From an uncultured Chthonomonas sp. (GTDB lineage Bacteria > Armatimonadota > Chthonomonadetes > Chthonomonadales > CAJBBX01), in assembly GCA_903885605.1 (NCBI GenBank), contig CAISJD010000201.1, forward strand, positions 1 to 64,000: a stretch of 64,000 nucleotides of DNA. The letters run 5' to 3'. The position numbers were made by a program, and so were the translations under genes. A model generated the notes under the pieces. The model worked only from the letters and a program-made list of their open reading frames with translations. It had not been told where the DNA came from and did no database searches. This document shows positions 42,915-50,247 of the stretch, piece after piece. Every line of letters starts with the position of its first letter. Positions within the stretch are counted from its first letter, which is position 1.

Positions 42915-44583
42915 GGCCGGAGGGCTTCCGCGGTTGTATCTGAAGCCGGCGTTCCGGCATCCGGATTTGCAGCAGGCGCTCAGCCCTGGCCGGGGCGGCG
43001 GACGGCTCGTTCAGGAAGGCGGCCAGTTCGGCGTCAGTATGGCGATCCACGAACGAAGCGAAGGCCTCGCCCTGACCGCAGCGTTCCGAGAAAGCGGTCA
43101 GCAGACGCTCGAGGGCCAGATGCACGGTCCCGGCGGGCGCCTTGCGGAGGATGGGCCGGGCGAAGCGCGCGTCGGCGCCCACGCGGCCGCCCAGGCTGAT
43201 GTCGTAGGCCTCGAGCCGCTCGTCGCCCACTCGCACCACGCAGCCCTGCAGCCCGATGTCGGCGATAGCGTGGCGCCCACAGCCGTTCGGGCAGCCGTTC
43301 ACGTTGATCCGCAGCGGCTCGGAGCCGGGCGACGTGGCCTCCAGATGCTCCACGATGGCCGACAGCCGCTGCTTCGTCTCGGTCAGGGCCAGGTTGCAGA
43401 ACTCGGAGCCGGTACAGGCCACTGCCTCGCGTCGGATGGCCGAGGCGTCCCACCGCAGTCCCGCCTGGCCCAGGGCGACCAGGGCCTCGTTGAGGCGATC
43501 CGTCGGGATGTGCGGCACGATGAGGTTCTGCTGGTTGGTGGCGCGTAGTTCGCCCGCGCCGAAGCGATCAGCCACGTCGGCAGCGGCGTCCATCTGATCG
43601 GCGCTCAGGCGGCCCGTGAGCACGGCGAGGCCCACCCAGTAGAGGCCGGGCTGCTTCTGCTGATGGATGCCCAGGTGGTCGTCGCCGCCGGCCGCCGGCC
43701 CCATGTCGGGCAGCGCGGGCGCGGGACGGAAGCCGAGCCGGTCGCTCAGCTCGTCGAGGAAGCGCGCGGGCCCCCAGTCCTCCATGAGGAACTTCAGCCG
43801 CGCGTGGTTGCGCCGTTCGCGGTAGCCCTGGTCGCGAAATATCTGCGCCACCGCCACGCAGGCGGCCGTCACCCGGTGCGGCGGCAGCAGGATGTCGAGC
43901 CACTGCGAGAGGCGGGGCTGGGCGCTGAGGCCGCCACCGACGCGCAGGTGGTATGCCACGCCGTCGGGCGCCTCGGACTGCAGCGGATGCCCCTGCGGCA
44001 GGCGCACCGCGCAGGCGCCCACGTCATTGATCTCCGGCAGGTGGCAGTGCAGCGGACAGCCGGCCACGCTCATCTTGTACTTGCGCGGCAGGTTCGAGAA
44101 GTCGCGGTTGCCGAGGAAGGCCTGCTCCAGCTCGGCCACAAGGCCGGAGGCGTCGCACAACTCGTGCGGGTCCAGGCCGGCCACGGGACAACCGAGGATG
44201 TTGCGGTTGATGTCGCCGCAAGCGCCCACAGTGGAGATGCCGACCGCGTCGAGCCGGGCGACGGCCTCGGGGATGTCGGCGATGGTGAGCCAGTGGAACT
44301 GGATGTTCTGCCGCGTGGTGAGATCGGCGATGCCCCGGCCGAAGTCGCGGGAGATGCCCGCCATGGCGGGCCACCGGGTCGCCGTGACGCCGCCTCCGGG
44401 GAGCCGCACGCGCATCATGAAGTGGCCGTCGCGCGGCTGGTGCTCGTAGACGCCGTACCAGCGCATGCGCAACATATCGTCGGGCGTGATGGCGTCGTAG
44501 CCGAGACGGCTGTAGCGGAGGAGGTCCGGCCAAACGTCCAGCGGGTCCTTGTCCAGCTTGATCTGCTCCACCGAGTTCGCCAT
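42907..44583 (-). CDS. Sirohaem nitrite/sulfite reductase, ferredoxin-dependent type
   Basis: The enzyme performs a six-electron reduction, either nitrite to ammonia or sulfite to sulfide, in the cytoplasm. The two-fold repeated ferrodoxin-like halves are visible, and the coupled [4Fe-4S]-sirohaem site is formed by C390, C396, C431 and C435 (CTGSEFC, NGCPNGCG). The N-terminal half has RQNIQFHWLTIADIP and GDINRNILGCP, typical of NirA-type proteins. At 558 residues it fits the ferredoxin-dependent nitrite reductase/NirA size. I lean towards nitrite because of the N-terminal features, but NirA and Sir cannot be separated safely by eye. No nitrate reductase or cys genes are nearby. Confidence 0.87.
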   Translation of the reverse strand: MANSVEQIKLDKDPLDVWPDLLRYSRLGYDAITPDDMLRMRWYGVYEHQPRDGHFMMRVRLPGGGVTATRWPAMAGISRDFGRGIADLTTRQNIQFHWLTIADIPEAVARLDAVGISTVGACGDINRNILGCPVAGLDPHELCDASGLVAELEQAFLGNRDFSNLPRKYKMSVAGCPLHCHLPEINDVGACAVRLPQGHPLQSEAPDGVAYHLRVGGGLSAQPRLSQWLDILLPPHRVTAACVAVAQIFRDQGYRERRNHARLKFLMEDWGPARFLDELSDRLGFRPAPALPDMGPAAGGDDHLGIHQQKQPGLYWVGLAVLTGRLSADQMDAAADVADRFGAGELRATNQQNLIVPHIPTDRLNEALVALGQAGLRWDASAIRREAVACTGSEFCNLALTETKQRLSAIVEHLEATSPGSEPLRINVNGCPNGCGRHAIADIGLQGCVVRVGDERLEAYDISLGGRVGADARFARPILRKAPAGTVHLALERLLTAFSERCGQGEAFASFVDRHTDAELAAFLNEPSAAPARAERLLQIRMPERRLQIQPRKPSGLV

Positions 44584-44749
44584 CGTGCCTCCTGCCTTGC
44601 CGCGGGCATAAAGCCGCCGGGGAAAGCCTACCCGAACCGGCGACGGAGGGGATAGGCGGGAGGGCCATGCCTCTCACGGTAGAATGGCATGTGGCGCCGC
44701 ACATCTGACCGGCACACCGCGGCGGTGTCTGACAGGAGCCCCTGAGACC

Positions 44750-45085
44750 GTGATAGAGTTGCTTCACAGTCTGGCCACGGACGACCAGATGACATCGATG
44801 CTCTCGGCCCTGACGAGCTATGTCAAGGTCGCCGTGGATGTCCGCCGTGGTGTGGTCGCAGGAGGCGGCGTGATGCACGCCGACTGCGAAGCGGTGCTTC
44901 TTGATAATGGCAGCGCACAGGACGATGTCTGGGGCGCAGACTGGTACCCGGAAGACGGAGTAGTGGTGTGCGAATCACTGATAAACATAAGGCCGCGTCA
45001 GGGCAACCGCTCGGTGGAGATAACGGATTCCTCGCTCCGCGCCAAGGTCACGGCGATTGTGACCCTGGTCATGGCGGCGCCATGA
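44750..45085 (+). CDS. DUF5674-family protein
   Basis: The 111-residue protein from GTG 44750 contains YVKVAVDVRRG, GGGVMHADCEAVLL, GSAQDDVWGADWYP and SLINIRPRQGNRS, a pattern that matches the small DUF5674 family as I recall it. The conserved His, Asp and Trp residues suggest an enzyme-like pocket but the function is unknown. AGGAG lies 12 bases upstream of GTG, a little far. The stop overlaps the next gene in an ATGA, so the two are a translationally coupled pair. It is divergent from the nitrite/sulfite reductase gene. Confidence 0.75.
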   Translation: MIELLHSLATDDQMTSMLSALTSYVKVAVDVRRGVVAGGGVMHADCEAVLLDNGSAQDDVWGADWYPEDGVVVCESLINIRPRQGNRSVEITDSSLRAKVTAIVTLVMAAP

Positions 45086-45429
45086 TCCCGCTCGACGAGG
45101 TACGCGAACGCTACATGCGTGACCCCGTTCCCGTGCGCCTCGGCGGCATCGCGGCCAATCTCGCTCGCATCCGCTCCTGCTCGGCCAGAGGGATCGGCGT
45201 CGCCGCAGTCGCCGACATGCTCCGTGAGAGCGTCTGCATGTTGGAGTGGACCGCCATCGAAGCCGGGGAGGAGCTGGCAGGCGAGCTCGTTGAGCTCCAG
45301 ATACAGCTGGCGCTCTGGTCGCTACGCTGGCCCGCGACGGCAACGAACCCCGTGCAACGTGTGGAGGTGAGCTCCCTGGCTGGACAGTGGTCCGATAGGC
45401 TGCTGGCCATGTCGGGCCTGCTCGCGTAG
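45082..45429 (+). CDS. Small helical protein paired with DUF5674
   Basis: This 115-residue protein starts MIPLDEVRERYMRDPVPVRL and continues with GGIAANLARIRSCSARG and the helical segment EELAGELVELQIQLALWSLR. It is all-helical in appearance, without signal or membrane parts. I recall similar short proteins next to DUF5674 in cyanobacteria and Planctomycetes, which points to a conserved two-gene module; this is memory, not a search. Start ATG 45082 overlaps the upstream stop by four bases and rules out the longer frame from 44968. Function unknown; a toxin-antitoxin-like pair is only one possibility. Confidence 0.7.
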   Translation: MIPLDEVRERYMRDPVPVRLGGIAANLARIRSCSARGIGVAAVADMLRESVCMLEWTAIEAGEELAGELVELQIQLALWSLRWPATATNPVQRVEVSSLAGQWSDRLLAMSGLLA

Positions 45430-45444
45430 CCCAGGGGGCCCCTC

Positions 45445-46743
45445 CTACCTTGCGACCGGCGCCGGGAGGCCCTTCACCAGGTCGGCGAACCAGGCCTCGC
45501 ATCGCTTTGAGTAGGCCCCGTGGTCGCCGCCGTGACCTGTTGTGGGCATGACGACGACCTCTTTGGGCCCCTTCAGCGCGTTGGTCATGGCGAAGACGCC
45601 GGGCGCCGGGCAGGTCACGTCCACGAGGCCCAGCCCCACCACGATGGGACACTTCACGCGCGGGGCGAAGTTCACCACGTCGTAGTAGCGCGAGGCCGCG
45701 CGCACCTTGGCCGCATCCTTGCCTTCGGTGGCCCAATACCACATCGGCCAACCCGCCGCACGTCCGGCATCGGGCCCGTTCAGGTCGCAGCCTGCGGGCA
45801 CGTCGGCCGCGCCGGCGGTGATCTTCGGATGCAGGGCGGCGGTGACGATGGTCTGGAGCCCTCCCTGGCTTCCGCCGGTCACGACGAGCACCTTGCCGTC
45901 CCAGTCGGGACGCTGCGTCAGGTACTCGGCCGCCCGGTAGCACGATAGGTACATACGGAGGAAGTAACTGCTCTCGCGGTCATCGTTGCCGATGGCCGGG
46001 TAGCCTGCCAGCGGACCGCGCGACTGCTCATCGTAGAACGCCTGCGGCTGGTCGATGGGCAGGTCGTGGGCCTGGATATCCAGCACCAGCCAGCCGGACT
46101 CGGCCCGCCACTGGATCCAGTCGCGCTGGAGCGGGTAGACGCCGGCCCACTGCACGATGAGCAGCGCGGGGAAATTGCCGGGGCGCTTGGGCCGGGCGAG
46201 CTGACCGTAGATGTGCGAACCCCGGATGTTGTCCATGCGGAGCTTGTAGTACTCGATGCCCGACCGCCCGATGTCGACCGGCTCCAGCACCGGGTTGGCC
46301 GGCACCCTGGCGAGGTCGGCCAGCTTGGCCTTCCAGAAGGCGTCGAAGTCGGCCGGGCGCGGCAGCGATGGCGCGATGCGGCTCGGACTGAAGGCCGCTC
46401 CGGCGAGGGCGCTGATCTCCCTGGCGGGGAGCTTCGCCTTCAACTCCACGAGCAGCGTGCCGGGCTCGTCGAGCTTGGCTTCCAGCGCGGCCTTGCCGGC
46501 CGTCAGCGTCAGGGCGCCCTCGCGCAGCACCTTCAGTCCGTTCTGCTTCAGCACGTAGCGGACATCGGCGACGCCCTCGGCTCCGGGGCCGCGGAGCTCG
46601 ATCTCCCACCGCGCGGTCTCACCGGCGGCGTAGACGGCTTGCGGCTTCGAGGCCGTCGCCACGATCTCCTGCGCCGCGATAGGCCGCAGCGATGTCACCG
46701 CGACGGCGGCGAGGGCGAGGCGTAGTGGGGTTCGCAGGTTCAT
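45445..46743 (-). CDS. Secreted acetyl-xylan-esterase-like alpha/beta hydrolase (AXE1/CE7 type)
   Basis: The enzyme should remove acetyl groups from xylan or other acetylated sugars. A signal peptide covers about 1-24, followed by a beta-sandwich domain (about 25-110) and the alpha/beta hydrolase fold. The nucleophile elbow is GGSQGG with Ser292, the acid is Asp375 in GLVDVTCPAPG, and the base is His404 or His408 in TTGHGGDHG. ATG 46743 has GGGAG six bases upstream, so the longer frame to 46872 was rejected. At 432 residues it is longer than CE7 enzymes (~320) because of the N-terminal domain. It is divergent from the sulfatase-like gene. Confidence 0.85.
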   Translation of the reverse strand: MNLRTPLRLALAAVAVTSLRPIAAQEIVATASKPQAVYAAGETARWEIELRGPGAEGVADVRYVLKQNGLKVLREGALTLTAGKAALEAKLDEPGTLLVELKAKLPAREISALAGAAFSPSRIAPSLPRPADFDAFWKAKLADLARVPANPVLEPVDIGRSGIEYYKLRMDNIRGSHIYGQLARPKRPGNFPALLIVQWAGVYPLQRDWIQWRAESGWLVLDIQAHDLPIDQPQAFYDEQSRGPLAGYPAIGNDDRESSYFLRMYLSCYRAAEYLTQRPDWDGKVLVVTGGSQGGLQTIVTAALHPKITAGAADVPAGCDLNGPDAGRAAGWPMWYWATEGKDAAKVRAASRYYDVVNFAPRVKCPIVVGLGLVDVTCPAPGVFAMTNALKGPKEVVVMPTTGHGGDHGAYSKRCEAWFADLVKGLPAPVAR

Positions 46744-46872
46744 GGTCGGCTCCCGAAGCGTGATGGCTGTCGCCGGCCGCGGCCCGCGAACACCCACAGG
46801 TTCGACGCGCCGGGCCGACGCTCCTGCCGGGCGGAAACGATCGGCGCGGACGAAGCCACCGGCCCAAGCCAA

Positions 46873-46909
46873 ATGGCCCCGGAATCAGGTAACCCATAGC
46901 CCCGAAATC
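46873..46909. repeat. 14-bp direct repeat upstream of the sulfatase-like gene
   Basis: ATGGCCCCGGAATC (46873-46886) and ATAGCCCCGAAATC (46896-46909) agree at 12 of 14 positions and start 23 bases apart, close to two helical turns. They lie in the 194-base divergent region between the esterase and the sulfatase-like gene, 29 bases before ATG 46938. A regulator binding site is possible; no promoter of good quality was seen in this gap. Confidence 0.45.
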
Positions 46910-46937
46910 GGCGCGATGCGCCAAGGAGCTACCTGCC

Positions 46938-48344
46938 ATGAACGTCATCCTCTTCAGCCTGGATACGCTGCGGGCCGACAGGCTCTCCTGCTACGGCCAC
47001 TCGCGCCCCACCAGCCCCAACCTGGACGCGGTGGCGGCCCAGGGCGCCGTGCTTACCGAGTACTTCAGCCCGCACATCCCCACCTACCCGGGCCATACCT
47101 CGATGATGACGGGGCGGGATATCTATACCACCCGCGTCACCGGGCAGTCGGGCACGCCGGAGCTTTGCGCGGACGTGCCGATGCTGGCCGAGCTACTCAA
47201 GCGGCAGGGCTACTTCACCGCCGCCGCCGACAACCTGGGACGCTGGTTCCAGCGCGGTTTCGATGTCTACGAAGGCTACAGCTGGGACACCAGCGCCGCC
47301 ACGTCGTGGCGCAAGGCGGAGGCCGTGCTGAAGCCCGCGCTCAGCGTCATCGACCAGGCCGCCGCGCAGGACAAGCCCTTCTTCGTCTACCTCCACTTCT
47401 GGGACCCGCACACGCCCTACCTGCCGCCGGCTCCCTTCGACCGCATGTTCTACGGCGGCGATGAGAAGGACCCGGCCAACCGGAGCATGGATCCCGTCTG
47501 GCAGTTCGAGAACTTCAAGTGGTACTTCAACGAGTGGATGCCCGGCGTCACGGACATCGAGTTCCCCAAGGCCCAGTACGACGCCGAGATCGCCTACCTC
47601 GACGCCTGCCTGGCGCACGTCTTCGCCCGCCTGGCCGAGAAGGGCATGGTCGAGGACACGCTGCTCGCCATCACCACCGACCACGGCGAGGAACTGGACG
47701 AGCACGGCTGCTGGTTCGACCACCACGGCCTCTACGAGCCCAACACGCGCATCCCGCTCGTCCTGCGCCTGCCGGGGCGCATCCCCGCCGGCGCGCGAGC
47801 TCCCGGCTTCGGCCGCTCCATCGACCTGACGCCCACCATCCTGGACTTCGCCGGGCTGCTGGACCCGGCCCTCCGCTTCGAGGGCTCCTCCATGCGGCCC
47901 ATGCTCGAGGCGCCCCGCGCGGGCGTCTTCCAGACCTCGGTCTCGCGCGGCACCTGCGACGTGGTCCATATGACCGAGAACACCTGGATGAAGAAGCGCG
48001 CCCTGCGGACCCACGAGTGGAAGCTCATCGTCGGCCTGGAGCCAGACATCCACGGCTTCCCCGCCGAGGAGCTCTACCACCTGACCGGCGACCCGGCCGA
48101 GCAGGTGAACATGGCCCGCGAACTGCCCGAGGTGACCCGCAGGCTCCGCGGCTGGATGGAGGACCACGTCCAGCACCGCGTCGCCGAGACCGGCCTGCCC
48201 GACCCGCTGCCCCTGCAGCCCATCCCGCTCAAGCGCGTGGGCAAGATGGAGCAGTCGGTGCCCAAGGACGAGCCCGCGCCGCCGCCCGCTGACGAGAAGC
48301 TGCGGGACGGCGACTTCGTGGGGTACGAAAGAGATAACGAGTAG
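46938..48344 (+). CDS. Sulfatase-fold hydrolase lacking the formylglycine Cys/Ser
   Basis: The protein has the alkaline-phosphatase-like sulfatase fold: metal site SLDTLRADRLSCYGH at the N-terminus, TTDHGEELDEHG (DH metal ligands) near residue 240, and the C-terminal sulfatase subdomain with LYHLTGDPAEQVNMA. The catalytic signature, normally C/S-x-P-x-R, reads T49-Y-P-G-H, so the residue that is oxidised to formylglycine is a threonine and the arginine is a histidine. This points to a Thr nucleophile as in nucleotide pyrophosphatase/phosphodiesterase relatives, hence perhaps a phosphodiesterase rather than a sulfatase. No signal peptide is visible, so it acts in the cytoplasm. AAGGAG lies upstream of ATG 46938. 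Confidence 0.85.
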   Translation: MNVILFSLDTLRADRLSCYGHSRPTSPNLDAVAAQGAVLTEYFSPHIPTYPGHTSMMTGRDIYTTRVTGQSGTPELCADVPMLAELLKRQGYFTAAADNLGRWFQRGFDVYEGYSWDTSAATSWRKAEAVLKPALSVIDQAAAQDKPFFVYLHFWDPHTPYLPPAPFDRMFYGGDEKDPANRSMDPVWQFENFKWYFNEWMPGVTDIEFPKAQYDAEIAYLDACLAHVFARLAEKGMVEDTLLAITTDHGEELDEHGCWFDHHGLYEPNTRIPLVLRLPGRIPAGARAPGFGRSIDLTPTILDFAGLLDPALRFEGSSMRPMLEAPRAGVFQTSVSRGTCDVVHMTENTWMKKRALRTHEWKLIVGLEPDIHGFPAEELYHLTGDPAEQVNMARELPEVTRRLRGWMEDHVQHRVAETGLPDPLPLQPIPLKRVGKMEQSVPKDEPAPPPADEKLRDGDFVGYERDNE

Positions 48345-48389
48345 CGGCACTACGTCGCCGCCGAACGCCGAGAGCAAAGGAGCCGAACC

Positions 48390-49613
48390 ATGGAAACGAA
48401 CAAGCCGACCGCCACGCCCGACGCTGCGACCCTGATGCAGTGGGACCGGGAGTACGTGATGGGCACCTACGCCCGTCAGCCGGTCCAGTTCGTCCGCGGG
48501 CGCGGCGCCAGGCTCTGGGACAGCGACGGCAAGGAGTACCTGGACCTGCTGGCCGGCATCGCCGTCTGCGGCGTGGGTCACAGCCACCCGAAGGTGGCGG
48601 CCGCCATTGCCGAGCAGGCGTCCACGCTGCTGCACGTGAGCAACCTCTTCCACACGCCCCTGCAGCCTCAGTTGGCCAAGCGGCTCTGCGAGCTGTCGGG
48701 CATGGAGAAGGCCTTCTTCGCCGAGTCCGGCGCCGAGGCCAACGAATGTGCGCTGAAGATCGCCCGCAAGCACGCCAAGCTGCGGGGCGAGGAAGAGCGC
48801 GTCGAGTTCGTCACCTTCAACGGCTCGTTCCACGGCCGGACGCTGGGCACCATCACAGCCACCGCGCAGGAGAAGTACCAGGCCCCCTTCCGGCCGTTGG
48901 TGCCCGGCTTCCGCTACGTGGACGTGGGCGACGAGGCGGCCATCGACGCGGCGGTATCCGATAAGACGTGCGCGGTGATGATCGAGCCGATCCAGGGCGA
49001 GAGCGGCATCAAGGAGGTCCCGCACGGCTACCTGCGCCTCCTCCGCAAGCTCTGCGACGAGCGGGGCGCGCTCCTCATCTTCGACGAGGTGCAGTGCGGC
49101 ATGGGGCGCACGGGGAGCTTCATGGCCTACCAGCGGACAGGCGTCATGCCCGACGTCACCACGCTGGCCAAGAGCATCGCCGCGGGCATCCCCATGGGCG
49201 CCTGCCTGGCCCGCGGCTCGGCCGCCACAACGCTCGTCCCCGGCGACCACGCCTCCACCTTCGGCGGCCAGCTCATCGCCTGCGCGGCTGCCCTGGCGGT
49301 GCTGGACGTAATGGAAGAGGAAGGCCTGATGGCCAATGCCGCACGGGTGGGCGCCTACCTGCTTGCCGGACTGAGGGCCATCGGCGACGACCTGCCCGGC
49401 ACGGTGAAGGAGGTCCGGGGCGCGGGCCTCATGGTGGGTCTGGAGCTGGCCCAACCGGTGGCGCGGGCCCTGCACAAGGGGCTCATGGATCGGGGCATCG
49501 TAACGAACGCCATCGGCGAGACGGTCATCCGCTTCGTGCCGCCGCTGGTCATCACCGAACAGGACGTTGACGAGGCGCTCGCCGCCGTCCGGGCCATCCT
49601 GCCCGCACTGTAG
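48390..49613 (+). CDS. argD: Acetylornithine/succinyldiaminopimelate-type aminotransferase
   Basis: This is a class III PLP-dependent aminotransferase of 407 residues. The co-factor lysine is K261 in TTLAKSIAAG, the pyridine-binding aspartate is D232 in FDEVQCGMGRTG, and other motifs are GIAVCGVGHSHP, SGAEANECALK and FNGSFHGRTLG. The sequence is closest in pattern to ArgD, which makes N-acetylornithine in arginine synthesis and can also serve lysine synthesis. A 10-20 residue N-terminal extension is present. No other arg gene is close, so the exact amino acceptor is inferred. AAGGAG lies eight bases before ATG 48390. Confidence 0.87.
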   Translation: METNKPTATPDAATLMQWDREYVMGTYARQPVQFVRGRGARLWDSDGKEYLDLLAGIAVCGVGHSHPKVAAAIAEQASTLLHVSNLFHTPLQPQLAKRLCELSGMEKAFFAESGAEANECALKIARKHAKLRGEEERVEFVTFNGSFHGRTLGTITATAQEKYQAPFRPLVPGFRYVDVGDEAAIDAAVSDKTCAVMIEPIQGESGIKEVPHGYLRLLRKLCDERGALLIFDEVQCGMGRTGSFMAYQRTGVMPDVTTLAKSIAAGIPMGACLARGSAATTLVPGDHASTFGGQLIACAAALAVLDVMEEEGLMANAARVGAYLLAGLRAIGDDLPGTVKEVRGAGLMVGLELAQPVARALHKGLMDRGIVTNAIGETVIRFVPPLVITEQDVDEALAAVRAILPAL

Positions 49614-49671
49614 GGCATGAACGGGACCGTGCCCGACCGCATGGGTCACGCACGGCTCCGGGGAGCGGCGC

Positions 49672-50220
49672 CTATGCCGTAGCCGCTGCGCGCCGCTCCT
49701 CGACCTCGGCTGCGAACTTCGTTGCCGCGGCATCGTCGGGGAAGGCGCTGCGTGGGACGATGTGCGCCAATGTCGCGCCCACGTACATCAGCACGTACGC
49801 GGCGGTCGTCTCCACCCGCTCGACGGCCGACCACTTCGTGTGGCTGCTGCCCGCGGTGTACTCCGTGTCGAGACCTTCCGGCGTGAGCCGCAGCGTTCGC
49901 ACACCCACCATGGTCGGGTTCGGGGCCTCCCGGAGCAGCTTGCGGACCCGGCCGGCGGTGACCCAGAGCCAGTACCTGTCGGCAAAGAGCAGGGCCAGGG
50001 CGATAGCTACCCCGTAGCCGATCAGCACTACCGTCGACCTCTCGGTGACGACGTAGACCCCGGCGCCGACCATCGCCAGACCGGCGACGATCTGCACCGT
50101 GAACGTCCGGCGCTGCCGCCGCACAAAGGGCGACTGCTCCATCCGATGCATGCTGAACCAGAACAGGTCGTTGTCAGTGAGCTCGTAGGTGATCTCGGCG
50201 GTGTCGGTTGCATCAGTCAT
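49672..50220 (-). CDS. YcxB-like membrane protein
   Basis: The 182-residue protein has a short N-terminal segment with EITYELTDNDLFWFSMHRM, two hydrophobic helices (about 40-80; IVAGLAMVGAGVYVV and VLIGYGVAIALALLF) and a PH-like soluble tail with TLRLTPEGLDTEY, SHTKWSAVERVE and HIVPRSAFPD, the usual YcxB arrangement. Function is unknown. It lies 27 bases downstream of the PBP2 stop in the same direction, so it may be co-transcribed with the peptidoglycan synthases. Confidence 0.75.
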   Translation of the reverse strand: MTDATDTAEITYELTDNDLFWFSMHRMEQSPFVRRQRRTFTVQIVAGLAMVGAGVYVVTERSTVVLIGYGVAIALALLFADRYWLWVTAGRVRKLLREAPNPTMVGVRTLRLTPEGLDTEYTAGSSHTKWSAVERVETTAAYVLMYVGATLAHIVPRSAFPDDAAATKFAAEVEERRAAATA

Positions 50221-50247
50221 GGACGGCTCCTGAGTGAAACGGCGGCG

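Noticed and set aside
47193-49733. 846-codon minus-strand frame across the sulfatase-like and argD genes
   Set aside because: It is antisense to two well-supported genes, is His/Arg/Gly-rich without pattern and lacks a ribosome site.
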